Below are positions 21,571 through 32,888 of a DNA stretch of 64,000 nucleotides, in pieces (position 1 is the stretch's first letter; each line of letters starts with the position of its first letter). Below the pieces are notes generated by a model. It ran no database searches. It saw only the letters and a program-made list of their open reading frames with translations, and had not been told where the DNA came from. Made by a program: the position numbers and the translations under genes. Source of the stretch: Acanthosepion esculentum (lineage: Eukaryota > Mollusca > Cephalopoda > Sepiida > Sepiidae); NCBI GenBank assembly GCA_964036315.1, contig OZ038482.1, forward strand, positions 13,141,785 to 13,205,784, in the 5' to 3' direction.

Positions 21571-22514
21571 GATGATAACTCTTCACTCCAGGCATTTAGA
21601 CTGAAACACTGATGGGCCATTATTCCTGTAAGAATTTTTCTTGAATTTGTTCCACTACAGCAAAGAGTTCATTACCGATTTAGGACAATAGTTTATCACG
21701 ATGGTTTTTATTTTTGTGAAATAAAAACGATTTTTCTGATGATGTCGGTTCATAGCTGAAACGTGTCAAAGTAGAAGTTTTATAAAATCTCTTATATCTC
21801 TACTATTATTGTCAAAGATAAATTTTACTCAATGTTTGATTGTATTATTTACTATTCTTCTTTTGTATACCAATCTTGCCTAGCGTTTTGCTTGTTTATT
21901 AATATTGCATTACGTTTAAATAAATATTATCCTTGAATTATTTTCTTCGATTCTCCCTTTTAAATGCCTCAAATGTTGGTCGCCGTAGTCAAAGTCAAAA
22001 GATAATTATTTTCATTCATAATATTGTAGATTTAATAATTTTACCGAAGAGTTGAATTTAGATATTAACTTAACCCTTTGCCTGTCCTGCGCTTCACATG
22101 TGATGCACACAAGTCATGGTTTTTAAAAGAGTGGTAAAACTAAGAACGCTTAAGAAAAAAAAATCTACTATTGAGCAGGATGTCTGAGGAAAGGCCCAAT
22201 CTAATATTTTGGGCATCATATATGACCACCTTTTGTAAAGATTAAGGTTATATCATTTTTATTTTTCTGTTAATAAACTGCTTATTTTTTAATTACTTTT
22301 TATATGTTGTGATATTGAATTATTTTTTGCAAAATAAATGGAAGTTAAAAAAATAGTTAACTTTTATTATATATATATATATAAGCTAATATTTTCTGCA
22401 TCATATATATGACCACAGGACGCTTGACTGATAATGTAAGGTCTCAAGTGAAAGACATCTATTTTTTCACTTTATTGAAATTATTATAACATTTGCATAA
22501 ATCGTAGTGTAAAT

Positions 22515-23059
22515 CAGTGCTTCTCAAAGTGGTGGTCCGCTGACCGGTGCCGGTACGCGAACCATCAGTTACCGGTACGCGGCCAGTGTCCAGACCATGC
22601 TAAGGAATCATTTGTAAAGATTAAGGTTATATCATTTTTGTTTTTGTCTTAATAAACTGCTTATTTTTTTTATTACTTTTAATACGTTTTAATATTGAAT
22701 TACTTTTTTGAAAATAAATGGAAGATAAAAAAAAAATAGTCAACTTTTATTATATTCATTATATATATAGTCTCCGGTATAAATTAATATTACCGTTATA
22801 TTTACCCCCCACACACACACACGTGGGTCGTATGTGGCACAAGGCCGAGTTTATCGTGGGTTCTCCGAGCCCGTAGGCTCGGCCCAAAATATTCCCTTCG
22901 AACCCGTATAAACGGGTTCAGGGCCTGCCTACCGCCCTGGACGAAACTTTGCCCTTCGGCAAAGCTTTATCCGGGTTCCTTTCCGTGAAATATTACAGGC
23001 ACGTGACACATTGAGAAAAAAATACCGGTCCGCCATATCAGATAGTTTGAGAAGCACTG
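22515..23059. mobile_element. hAT-like non-autonomous element nested in the piggyBac-like element
   Basis: Ends CAGTGCTTCTCAAA and TTTGAGAAGCACTG are perfectly inverted. They are flanked by 8-bp near-identical target duplications, GTGTAAAT (22507-22514) and GTGTGAAT (23060-23067). Eight-base duplications and CAGNG ends are hAT features. The interior contains a ~145-bp segment (22612-22770) also present upstream at 22236-22385, and a GC-rich cassette. Confidence 0.85.
22826..22992. repeat. GC-rich cassette of consecutive stem-loops
   Basis: In AT-rich surroundings four hairpins follow one another: CCGAGCCCGTAGGCTCGG, GAACCCGTATAAACGGGTTC, CAGGGC..GCCCTG and CTTTGCCCTTCGGCAAAG. It begins after the GTGGCACAAGGCC motif. 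No known structured RNA is recognised. Confidence 0.7.
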
Positions 23060-23489
23060 GTGTGAATAACTTATGATTTCTATGTTCTGTGCATCATATA
23101 TGATGAACAGGTTTTCATCATATGAAACACTATATATCAGCAGATTCTATTTGCCAAATAAGCTGAGTTACCTTACAATAGTTATAAATCTAAAAACAAG
23201 CATGAACGTTTGGATAGTACATACGAAAATGCCCTGGACAAGCAAAGGGTTAACTCTCAGTGCATCTCGCTGTTCTTAAGTTTCCCTCCAAGTATAAAGA
23301 AGACAAAAAATGTTCTTATTTATATTTGGCGGGAAACTATATTGTGGTTAATTTTTACCATCGATTTTACATTTCTCGATATTCGTCTATTAACACTAAC
23401 TGTTTGGTTTGTCAGAAATCAGTTTGTAGATCAGGTTTCATTGATACATTTTTGTAAAGAGGATCTTTGTCGATAGTCAAACTATTGAT

Positions 23490-23710
23490 GACATTTTTTT
23501 TCAAAAATCTATTGCTGGTATTTTTGACATCTATTTTTATACTTTCATAGTGTTTTGACCCTAGTTTGTGAGTTAACTATTTACCCATAGCTGGGACCCT
23601 AACAGGTGCTATCAGCCCTGGCTAGAGTAGATCTGGGAACAACAGCAATTAAGAGATGGTTCAATGCTGCCGGATGTAGTTTATCATCATACCCAGGACG
23701 ACTAATTGTT
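23490..23710 (+). mobile_element. Family R copy 3, right part only
   Basis: One core unit (TTTTTTTTCAAAAATCTATT.. then CATAGTGTTTTGACCC), then CCATAGCTGGGACCCTAACA, GGGAACAACAGCAATTAAGA and GTAGTTTATCATCATACCCA. The left end is absent, and the segment GCTCCTCAAAACCTCC..CTTGCTGTTGG is deleted. Confidence 0.75.
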
Positions 23711-23925
23711 GTAATCTTATTTATGCCATAATAGCTACCAATATAAAATTAAAATAAACTTCCAAATATATGTTGACATAACAAACTTGAAGGCATTCGT
23801 TTGAAAAATTAATCGAAATTGCTGTTATGAATTGTAATTTCTTTTGTATGTTACCAGTCCAGTGGAAATCGTTTCTCTCGTATATCGCGAGCAATATTTA
23901 TTCTGATAAATACACAGAAATGTGG

Positions 23926-24165
23926 CACAAGGCCAAAGGGGGGATTGGGAAAAGGACAGTCTTCTTCTGTCTTAACGATAACTTAGCTAGTCACAAACAC
24001 TGACCCAATCATACAAACAATATTCATTACACCAAAACAACACATTCTTACGTACCTTTCTTACTACAACCACCATAATACCTCATGGTCTCTATGAAAT
24101 GACTAACTAGTCCCCATATTTACAATTCATTGTCTGTGGGGGGAGGGAAATATCTCGTATATCGC
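23926..24165. repeat. GTGGCACAAGGCC-type repeat fragment
   Basis: AAATGTGGCACAAGGCCAAA then G-rich sequence. Part of the following ~200 bp (ACCATAATACCTCATGGTC) resembles 52940-52990. Probably a diverged cephalopod dispersed repeat. Confidence 0.4.
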
Positions 24166-24792
24166 AAGCTGCTCTACCTTTACTGCTTGGACCTTTATAT
24201 AGTCTATGCCTTAGTTATGCTAATTAGGCAGTCATTTACATATCTTACGGTTAAGTTTTAGTTTTAAATCAGCATTAACTTTTTCTCGTCGTTAGAGACA
24301 CGGTTGAAACTTGATTTTATTCTTTGTTTGCCTGGCGGTTACAGCAAGTGCTGTGCTCATTTGATAACAAATTAGCTTGACCACCCATCGAGTGCTGTCA
24401 CATATCTCTCTTCACTGCTTTTTAATCGGAACAAGTTTGAAACCTCCCACATTTACAAATTACAGGTATCATCCTTTACCCGACAAAAACCAGTGAGCAA
24501 TCGCTGTAGTTTTTGCTCGGAAAATACACGCCAGAGAAACATTGATCATTTTTTAAAAAAACATAACAACGATTGAAATCATAAAACAGAGAAATTTAAT
24601 AACATATTATGTTTTTGAAGCAATTCATACCAACGAAAATAATTTTTCTAGATCGATATAGAATCTACAACAATCGCAAACATTACCGCGAATCAGTATG
24701 AACAAATAATGAAAACTAAATAAATTATAACTATTATTATAGGTGTTGTTGTTATTAACTACAATATTGCCTGTCAAAAATGAAATACTTAC
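24166..24792. other. Unassigned DNA
   Basis: No repeat copy was noticed. If the minus-strand exon at 24793-24854 is real, this would be the intron downstream of it. Confidence 0.35.
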
Positions 24793-24854
24793 ATACAGAT
24801 CAGCAATTCTGTCTCCTTTATCTTTTACAAGTGCTGGAGACAATCTGTTTTCAT
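24793..24854 (-). CDS. Candidate 62-nt internal exon, product unknown
   Basis: On the minus strand a splice-acceptor-like TATATATAATCTTTAG is followed by 62 nt and then a strong donor, GTAAGTATT. Two bases complete a codon, and the rest reads ENRLSPALVKDKGDRIADLY with no stop. The other two frames contain stops. The peptide is charged and of normal composition. No repeat copy is seen in the surrounding kilobase. I do not recognise the protein. It may be an exon of a host gene whose other exons lie outside or are too short to see, or a chance match. Confidence 0.35.
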
Positions 24855-24974
24855 CTAAAGATTATATATAATGGATTAGTTTCGCCCGTGAAAAAGAAAT
24901 GGATTAGTTACGCCTGTAAAACCGCACCCTCACTTTTATTTTTTTTTGTTGCTCTCTCCATAAATAAATTTTAA

Positions 24975-25435
24975 TTTATCTCAATCTTGATAATCTATCG
25001 GTCCTTACCTGCTTTTCAAACTTTCACTCATCGTCTTTTGATGTGCAGCCATTACGTTCGTCTATGTCTTTCATTCGTCATCTTACCTTTGGCCCCACAC
25101 TCTCTTTATGGATATTTTTCTTTCACTTGAATTTCTTTTAATCTTTCTCGAGCCTTATTATCTCCACAACCCCATCTTTTCCCCGTCGACCTCTCCTTAT
25201 TTTTCATAGTTCCTTCCTGCTTAATGTTATGTAAGTTTTGTTTTTGCCCGATCGGCTTGTTATTGAGAAGATGCTATCCGCGGTAAAAACTTGTACCAAC
25301 TTCTCTTAAATACAAGCAGAAAATATATGATGCAGTAGAAAATACATTGACAGATGATCGAATTGCAGCATCCTGAATATATTTTTTTATTTACCAAATT
25401 ACAGTAAATGAGCATATACAGAGATTATAAGGGGC
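24975..25435. other. Unassigned DNA
   Basis: Pyrimidine-rich, no recognised feature. Confidence 0.35.
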
Positions 25436-25575
25436 GTATCAAAAGTTCGTTCAGAAATATCTAAACTGTTAGCTGTATAGAAGCATTTGCCCAGATCAAT
25501 GGTTAAAAGTGACTTCAAACGTGTGAAGTATATAGGTCTCATCGAGGACCATCTTTCGTCGAACCTGGTGGACTG
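25436..25575 (+). repeat. Dispersed repeat shared with 29757
   Basis: GTTCAGAAATATCTAAACTG, GCTGTATA and AGATCAATGGTTAAAA match 29762-29850 in order. Function unknown. Confidence 0.55.
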
Positions 25576-25584
25576 GCGTTATAA

Positions 25585-25960
25585 AGAAAGAACTGTATCA
25601 AATAACAGAAACCACATCACTTGAGGACTTTCAACAACAGCAACAACTAAAATGGATAGCACATGAAACTCGAAGAGTAAATAATGATATAATCAAGATG
25701 TTGACGTTCCACACCACTTCAAACAAAAGGCTAGGAAGGAAACCTCCCAACAGTACTGGAAGAAGAGTTAATGGACTTGAGGAACCTATTTTCTTGAAGA
25801 ATTGTTTTACTGGAAAGATTTTACAAATTTCATCTAACAGTCGCACTGACCGCTCTTTCAATGAATGTGAATGGAATTTCCTTATAAAGAAACGGCTAAT
25901 AATACCATTACAACACACATGCCCTTAAGAATGAAAGGGTAAATTTAGAATTCAGTAATA
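25585..25960 (+). pseudogene. LINE C-terminal fragment, third clade
   Basis: An open stretch reads NHITLEDFQQQQQLKWIAHE, then TRRVNNDIIKMLTFHTTSNK, then RLGRKP and SSNSRTDRSFNECEW. The pattern KWIAH..RR.N..IIK.LTF..RLGR.P resembles the C-terminus of a LINE distinct from the two other clades here. Related reversed fragments lie at 51340-51740 and 61040-61250. It is 5'-truncated. Confidence 0.6.
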
Positions 25961-26329
25961 AACTAGGCCCGAACTAATGTCAATAAATTTTGATGAAAAC
26001 AACAAAAGCGCATGAAAACATTCCAAAAATATCTAGGAAAATGGTACGCCCATGAAATGCCAATTCTGAATTGAAAAATAAATGACACAAAAAAAGAAAA
26101 AAGAGAAAAGTAAAAAATGTAAGGGAAAATGCCAAACAATTAATAAAGAAAAAAAACAAAACTAGTCAACTCTTTGAGAAACCAATATCGCCGTAAAATT
26201 CGAAACGAAATTAATGAAGCTAAGCAACATAAACAATGTGTTAAAATGTGGAGGAAAACTAAAAAATTACAATAACATCAAACAATCAAAACCAACACCG
26301 AAGAAATGTCCTGGTCTCAAAAAACACTT

Positions 26330-26880
26330 TAAATGACATTCCACGCTGACTATATTAAAGATGTCTGTACAAATAGAACATATAACAACATACGTCCGAT
26401 CATTACAAAGTCCGTCTCTAAACATAAACGATAAGGAACCTACTAATGAGAAAGTTATGAAAGCTATTGAATAGCTAAAGAATAATAAAGCAACACTTGA
26501 TATTGATGTTGAACTTTTGAAAATAACTTTTACTTTCTGTCCGAATTTAATAACAAGTTTCTCAATTTTATGAAAGAAGTTTGAAATTAATGAAGCCCCT
26601 CACAAAGTTAGGTTTAACACGCATTAATGCTTTATGGAAACAGAGAGGTAACCCTCATGGCCCAAACACATACCCAGGTATCTCAATTTAATCAATTATG
26701 GTGGAAGTACTAATAAACATTGACTAATTTATGAAAATCAATTCCTCCTCACTCAACTTGGTTTTCGCTCTGGTAAGGGTGCAATGATGGCATATATGTC
26801 ATCAAATAACTCCAGGAAATTGCATACCATTCTAAGAGAAAATTGTATACATGCTATGCCGAGCTCACAGCAGCACATGA
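26330..26880 (+). pseudogene. Degenerate LINE reverse transcriptase fragment
   Basis: Frames with several stops give NEKVMKAIE, stop, LKNNKATLDIDVELLKIT. Further on come NLINYGGSTNKH and YENQFLLTQLGFRSGKG. These match the RT N-terminal region (A...LK..KA.G.D.V..E.LK) and the QFGFR.GKGT motif. Decay is heavy. The preceding 25980-26330 is probably the same element (NQYRRKIRNEINEAKQHKQ). Confidence 0.55.
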
Positions 26881-27335
26881 CCACTTTTGTGAGGAGAAAG
26901 GACAATAAAACTACAGGTTTCTGGAAGACAGAAGATGGCGATAATTCCACTAAGACGCAAGGGGTTACTGGGAGTGAAAGAGAATGAGAAGACCTTTGTG
27001 AGAAGAAAGGACAATAAAACTACAGGCTTCAAGAAGGCAGAAGATGGAGACAATGCCAGTAAGACGGAAGGGTTTACTGGGAGTGAAAGTGAATGAGAAG
27101 ACCTTTGTAAGAAGAATGGACAATAAAACTACGGGTTTCAGGAAGGCAGAAGATGGAGATAATACCACTAAGACGCAAGGGGTTACTGGGAGTGAAAGAA
27201 AATGAGAAGACTTTTGTGAGGAGAAAGGAGAATAAAAGAAGAGGTTTCAGGAAGACAGAAGATGGAGATAATGCCAGTAAGACGCAAGGGGTTTACTTGG
27301 AGATAAAGGGAATGAGAAGACTTTAGAAGGATCAA
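26880..27335. repeat. 109-bp tandem array, four copies
   Basis: Units begin near 26893, 27002, 27111 and 27219. Conserved blocks are GACAATAAAACTAC, GGAAGRCAGAAGATGGAGA, CACTAAGACGCAAGGGGTTA and GGGAGTGAAAGWGAATGAGA. The first two are most alike; the last is the most diverged. Confidence 0.9.
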
Positions 27336-27425
27336 TCTTAAACAGAGATTCCATCCTAAACAGGAAACAATGGATAAACCTCTACTATGTTCAAAAGACC
27401 GGGGAGAAGTGTGTATCGAACGATA
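27336..27425 (+). repeat. Dispersed repeat shared with 57630
   Basis: AACAGGAAACAATGGATAAACCTCTACT.. is matched at 57660-57720 (GGATAAACCTCCACTCCTGT and CAAAAGACCGGGAAGGAA). Confidence 0.6.
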
Positions 27426-28465
27426 GGCGACCCTATCTTCCTATGTATCTATATTTTTAAGAATGTCAGTTATTCACGCTTTGTCATTTATAGTCCCAAT
27501 AAAATCTGCCTTAGATACACCAAGTATAAATATGTCGATAGTATTTTTTAATCCAGATTAAGATAAACGTTAGAATATGTAATTTAAATGTATCTAATTT
27601 TCCTGGTCTTGTTCCTTTTTCTTGTATGTCGCCAGTGGGTGTGTGAATGTAAAATTTCGTCGATCAGCTGCATTACATTCTGGTCACTTCAAATGTTCCG
27701 ACAGCAGGTTTTTTTTTATATCTTTTTCGGTCATTAGTATCTGATCATACGGGTTAATTAAATCTATTTAGGAAAATATTGCTGTGTCTTGGAAGAGTAT
27801 AATAAAGACATTAATGTATAGTAGTGGATATCTGTCAGTAGTAGTTATAGCGTTAAGTTAACGAAACTCGCCACACCTAAGCCAATGCAAAGTATAGGAG
27901 TGAAGACGAGATATTTTTTTGGATCTAATTATATGTTGGAATTGTTTATTTGCCATTTAGAATTTTGGTGGATCCACATGATGTTGTATCAAGTGCATTG
28001 GTTGGCTTGTAGTTTTTTATTCGATGCTTAGCGTGATGTTTAATCATTCTGTGTAGAAAAAGTTTGGTTAATTTCGAGAAAAGTTGTAAGTGATTCAGTG
28101 AGCCCTGTTAATGTGTTATTGAATTTGGTATCTGTTACGATGAAATCTGTTTTATCATTGATTAGAATTCGATTTTGTACATGCACAGATATTTACCAGG
28201 ATGACAACGCCCAAAATAGATATCTTAACTTTCACTATATCAAATTTCCATGTAAATGCACAGTTTTGCCCGAAGTTGCTTAATAACACTATTTTCCAAA
28301 ATCCTAATTATGTTGCTTCCGGATGCTTGTAACAGGAAGTGTCCGAATGTCGGGTATGTCTGGCTTTAATATGTACTACACTATAAAAATATACCAACGG
28401 TTTATCTATGATATTCAAAGGGACGTCATTGGGTATTATTTCCAACAAAGGTGAATGTTATTCAT
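27426..28465. other. Unassigned DNA
   Basis: About 1 kb with no recognised exon, RNA or repeat. Confidence 0.35.
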
Positions 28466-28469
28466 TTTT

Positions 28470-28955
28470 TTGCCATATGTCACTTTCAAGGATGTGGGAA
28501 ATCATGGCTCTCCACAACTTTCTGTCTTTTATAGCTCTAAGGAATAGTAGACAGTTTACCATCCCATTTTGTCCCCGCCCTGCCACGCATTTACAAAGAA
28601 ATCACCAGGCACGTTACTTGCTGTTTCTCTCTGCAAGCCTGCTTTCAGTATGTCCTGTGAGTGTTGAATTTTCTAGACATACTTTCCTCGTTATGCTTCT
28701 CAAATATTTCAACTGTCTTCTGTTGAATTTGAATATTATTCTTCCTTTTAGTCCCCATTTTTGTTAAAACTTCCTCGTTGCTTATATGTTCAATCAATGG
28801 CATTCGTAGCCTTCCCTCCCTTTGTAGAATCCCCTCTCTGTCACTTCAAGTCTCTTCTTCATGTTGTTCAGCATTCACAATCATACAGGATGATAGATAT
28901 GACATTTCCCTGTATCTTAATACTCCGTTTGGTTTCGAGAAAGCATCTTTTGCTA
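28470..28955 (-). pseudogene. LINE C-terminal fragment (RTE-like), reversed
   Basis: The minus strand translation in shifted frames includes REGRLRMPLIEHISNEEVLT, KMGTKRKNNIQIQQKTVEIF and, at the far end, LRAIKDRKLWRAMISHILES. The last block is the typical C-terminal A(T/I)KDRKLWR..I motif, also seen at 40540 and 49030. Frameshifted. Confidence 0.6.
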
Positions 28956-28958
28956 TAT

Positions 28959-29659
28959 CAAGGATGTCCATACTTTTTTCAAAGAAGGACAGATTTGATG
29001 AGATGAATATATGTGAGGACCAATCATTCTGCTTGGCATTCTTTGAACCATTAAAATTAAATTCGAATGAAACTTTTATTGTAAATGGCATATTTTAATT
29101 TCTTCACATAGATGACAAATAAATTTAAACAGGTCTTACCAAAATCACTCAGCCTTTTATATCTGAAGCCCATATAAGATGAAGTAAAATATGTCTGAGA
29201 AAAAAGAACTTCCAGGAAGCTATAATATATTTCAGGTTAATCTTAAACATTAAATATTATTGGTAATTAATGTTGTCTGTAAACATTTAAGTTAAAAACA
29301 TGAAGTGACACAAGTCTAAGTGACCAAATAGATTTATAAATGATTTTGATCGACACAAAACAAATTTAATTCATTAAGATTTTATAATTTATTCATCTCA
29401 GATGTCCAAAACAAATAACTTGTCTTCACTAGTGTGAAGAGTGATACTGGACTGCAGTATATAGGCCAGCTCTGGTTAAAAGGCAGTGATTTTAGAAATT
29501 GGCTGTAAAAGGTCAAGGTCAGGGTCATAGTGCCAGAGGGCAGCCACACAGTGCTGCTGACATCTTGTGGCAAAATGATGCATTTCTTATGTATGGGTAC
29601 CATATGAAATTTCACCGCGAGCTGTAATTGGCTCCTGGGCTGGAATTTGAACATGCCTA
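28959..29659. mobile_element. hAT-like non-autonomous element, copy 1
   Basis: The left end CAAGGATGTCCATACTTTTT and the right end ATTTGAACATGCCTA are degenerate versions of the ends of copy 2. The interior matches copy 2 in order: CATTCTGCTTGGCATTCTTT, then AAGATTTTATAATTTATTCA, then the GCCAGCTCTGGTT block. It is inserted at the edge of the LINE fragment. It is followed immediately by ATCTAGGT, the same 8-mer that precedes copy 2. Confidence 0.65.
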
Positions 29660-29756
29660 ATCTAGGTGGAGACCAAAGCATTAACCTGAAAACTCAGGTC
29701 TTTTTCTTAAAAACCTTGTCAGTTGAAGAATTTCATATGAATGTCATGTGTGGTGG

Positions 29757-29862
29757 TACCAAACTCATTCAGAAATATCTAAACTAATGGCTGTATACAA
29801 CAGCTTTCTAAGATCAATAGTTAAAAATGGCTTTGAGTGAGTGAAGATCTGAGGATCTAGGT
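29757..29862 (+). repeat. Dispersed repeat shared with 25436
   Basis: TTCAGAAATATCTAAAC and AGATCAATAGTTAAAAATGG blocks, as at 25460-25515. Confidence 0.55.
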
Positions 29863-30659
29863 CAGAAGTGTCCAAAGTTTTTTCCTAAGAGGGCCAGATT
29901 TGATGAGGTGAACATGCGTGAAAGCCAACCATTCTGCTTGGCATTCTTTGAACCATTAAAATTAAATTCAAATGAACTATCTTATGAAAATTTTATTGTA
30001 AATGTAATATTTTCATTTTTTCACTCAGCCTGTCATATCTGAAGTCCATTATAAGATGAATAAAATATATCTGAGAAAAAGAACTTCTTGGAAGCTATAA
30101 TATATCTCAGGTTGATCTTAAACATTACATATTATTGTTTAATTAATGTTGTCTGTCAACTTTCAAGTTAAAAAACATATGAATATGAACATAACACCAA
30201 CATTCATCTTATTAAGAAGTTGAAAACATAACACAAGTCCAAGTGTCCAAATAAATTTATAATTAATTTTGACCAACACAAAATAAATTTAATTCACTAA
30301 GATTTTATAATTTATTCATCTCAGATGACCAAAGCAAATAACTTGCCTGCCCTAATGTGAAGGGTGATACTGAGATCTGGACTGCAGTATGTAGGCCAGC
30401 TCTGGTTCAAATGCAGTGATTTTAGAAATTGGCTGGAAAAGGCCAAAGTCAGGGTCATACAGCCAGAGGGTGGCGGCCACACAGTGCTGCTGGCATATTT
30501 TGGTAAAACATGAAATTGCATTTAGGTGTGTACTTTACACACTCTGATTGACTATATTGGTGGCTGCAAGTGATACAGTCTATGATAGAGAATGGGTATA
30601 TATGAAATTTGACCGCAGGCCGTAATTGCCCTCCACAGGCCGGACTTTGGACATGCCTG
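29863..30659. mobile_element. hAT-like non-autonomous element, copy 2
   Basis: Ends CAGAAGTGTCCAAAGTTTTT and GACTTTGGACATGCCTG are inverted with few mismatches. GGGCCAG and GGCCGG subterminal blocks are typical of hAT MITEs of this kind. The interior is homologous to copy 1 but longer, with a 30180-30230 insertion and a 30535-30600 segment absent from copy 1. No transposase. Confidence 0.7.
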
Positions 30660-30860
30660 CACTAGACCAATGTACCTTCAGATTTCTGTGTCCTCTTTTA
30701 GAAGTTTCCTGGAGTTTTAAATTGAAGCATGAAGTGAAGTGGGTGGGGCTTGTACACTTCCGTCCTTTTCTTCATAATAATTACGTACCCTAATATCCAT
30801 GGATTGCTGCTTACCTGTTGGAAATATTTCTACGTTGAAATCATGTATGTGGTTGTTGTA
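30660..30860. other. Unassigned DNA
   Basis: Nothing recognised. Confidence 0.35.
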
Positions 30861-30864
30861 TGGG

Positions 30865-30983
30865 GATGATGATGATGATGATGTCACCAATTATGATGAC
30901 GATGATAATGATGCTGCTGCTGCTGCCAATGATGATGATGATGATGATGCCACCAATGATGATGATGATGAAGATAATGCCAC

Positions 30984-31042
<59 letters not shown>
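30865..31042. repeat. Imperfect (GAT)n/(GAC)n microsatellite
   Basis: Mostly GATGATGAT with GCTGCTGCT and GCCACCAAT interruptions. Open frames are poly-Asp, poly-Met or poly-His artefacts. Confidence 0.95.
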
Positions 31043-31152
31043 CTTTTTCTGCACAGTTGAGCACTTGACCCGCTCTCTACATAAGCCTCGGCTACGTGTC
31101 AATGTCCGAGCCTCGTTGAAAGATCTTTCAGTCCATCAACTCAATAATGTTT

Positions 31153-31455
31153 TCATGTTTTCTTCTGTCTGCTTCTTCTTTTGTTTAAGATGTTACCTTG
31201 TAAGATGACAGGGAAAAGTTTCATGCGGATCCAAGGGAAGGCAGTTGCCCTTGTTCGTCCTTTTGTGTCGGTTCTTTGATAGCCGCATTTAATGTTTTTG
31301 AATAAAAAGCCTTCTTTAACAATATCGGAAATATATTCTAGTTCATCTGAAATCGCATCGTCTGTTAAACGGAATTTATTGGTCATTTGCGTCGCTGTAA
31401 TCTTCCAAAAATATTTGCTGTCATGTGACTCTTGCCAAGACGACTTTTCATACAT
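31153..31455 (-). other. Unrecognised 100-codon ATG open frame
   Basis: ATG to stop, starting MYEKSSWQESHDSKYFWKIT and ending NILNKRRSRQKKT. Composition is coding-like, with few low-complexity runs, and no repeat copy is visible elsewhere. I recognise no domain, and there is no splice or promoter evidence. It could be part of a decayed transposon or retrocopy. Confidence 0.25.
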
Positions 31456-31459
31456 CTCG

Positions 31460-32527
31460 GTAACTGTGATGATGTTCTATCGCCCATTTGTGTTTGGTAA
31501 TAATTTCAACACTATTGATCGCTCGGACGTTTCTCTCTGTTTCACTATGGAAGGCTTGAAGGTATCAAATAGACTTTTATTCCAAGACGTTCGTTAAACG
31601 ATCTTAGACCTCCATGGCTAGTTCAGATGGGAACAACGCGAAAATTATAGCTTGCGTGAAATTATTCGCCGAGGTGTGAAGTCTGATTGCAACTGTAAAA
31701 ATCTGTTTTTTGTGATTGGGGAAGGAAGAGTATTTGTTAATGGATCGTAGATGAATATTAAGTGTAGATTCGATAGGTTCTTGTACTTGCGACAACATCA
31801 AAACTGGACTTTTAAAGGAAAATTGTTTTAAAATAGTCGTTAGTGTGAGTTATGTGTAAAGAGATTACCTTTGTATTCGCCTAGAAGTGAAAAGGATTTT
31901 TAGAAGAAGAAGGCCGTACGTCGTCTCTTGTTCTGAGTATTATGAATGCCAGAACGAAAAAGCACAAGAATTTTACTCCGGTATGAAGTTTTAAAAAATT
32001 ACATTTATTAAAGGGCATAAAAAATAATAATGATAATAATAATAATAATGCATAATATAAAATTTATGAAAAAAGCTTGCTCAGAATTTTCCTTTGTGCC
32101 CCACAGAATTAGGCAAGATAACATATTCTAAATACATTTTGGATTCATAACAACAGTTATTACTATCAACGAAATATTCACAAACCAAACTTCTTAAATA
32201 GCCACAAATTGGCTTCAAATTGAATCAAAAATTGAAAACTATTGGGCGCAACTTACTTTTTCAATTGGTTAAAAAAAAACAATAATGTATCTCTTTAAAC
32301 TTTTCTTGTTCGTAAACTTTATTTTGGTTGGTTTTGATACCATCAGACTTGAGCCCCCACTTTGTAAAAAGTTTTTGAAAACCAAATCTTTTCTTAATAA
32401 ACAGCCAGGCTTCATTTTGGCGTTTTTGTTTTGTTTGTTTTTTACAACAGATTTTATACATGAAATATTTATAAGACGTCTGCCTTTTTTTTATATTTGC
32501 ATTTTAATTCATTGTTTATATATATAT
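31460..32527. other. Unassigned AT-rich DNA
   Basis: Short (AAT)n at about 32023-32048. An open frame from 32285 is a low-complexity, Phe/Leu-rich translation without homology. Confidence 0.35.
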
Positions 32528-32792
32528 TGTTGTGGTAGGATCCACCTAATTTGCATAGTGGAGTACCGACTATATAAATATGGTTGGTACCGGGAAGACA
32601 TGAGAGGCGAATCTAGAGATTCAACTAGAGACTCTGCCCGACTGCGACTTAGTCAACACATTCTCCAGGAACGGTCTTCCCAGGAATATACAAAAGACTA
32701 TATGTAAATATTGTGTACACTTTCTTGTTTCAATACATTTTGTTCTAAGTACATTTTGTGTTGCATTATTATTCCATGCATTAGTCAAGTTT

Positions 32793-32797
<5 letters not shown>
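32528..32797 (+). mobile_element. Possible solo LTR (270 bp) inside a (TA)n tract
   Basis: It begins TGTTGTGG and ends TTCAACA, so the 5-bp ends are inverted (TGTTG/CAACA). A TATA box, ACTATATAAATATGG, lies about 45 bp in. TATAT flanks both sides, but this is uninformative within (TA)n. No ATTAAA/AATAAA is evident and there is no internal retroviral-type sequence. Confidence 0.35.
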
Positions 32798-32860
<63 letters not shown>

Positions 32861-32888
32861 TTTATTATAATAATTATTATAATATTTT

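Larger units (their letters stand above)
22070..23253. mobile_element. piggyBac-like non-autonomous element
   Basis: TTAA lies at both edges. The left end is CCCTTTGCCTGTCC and the right end, in reverse complement, is CCCTTTGCTTGTCC. TTAA targets with CCC..GGG ends define the piggyBac superfamily. The 1184-bp element has no transposase. Most of its interior is a second element inserted at 22515-23059. An internal motif GCATCATATATGA occurs at about 22208, 22395 and 23090. Confidence 0.75.

Noticed and set aside
30865..31042. Poly-Asp, poly-Met and poly-His open frames
   Set aside because: Translations of a (GAT)n microsatellite in different frames.
31153..31455. Unrecognised frame as a real host gene
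   Set aside because: Kept only as a low-confidence note: no homology, splice signal or conservation evidence is available here.
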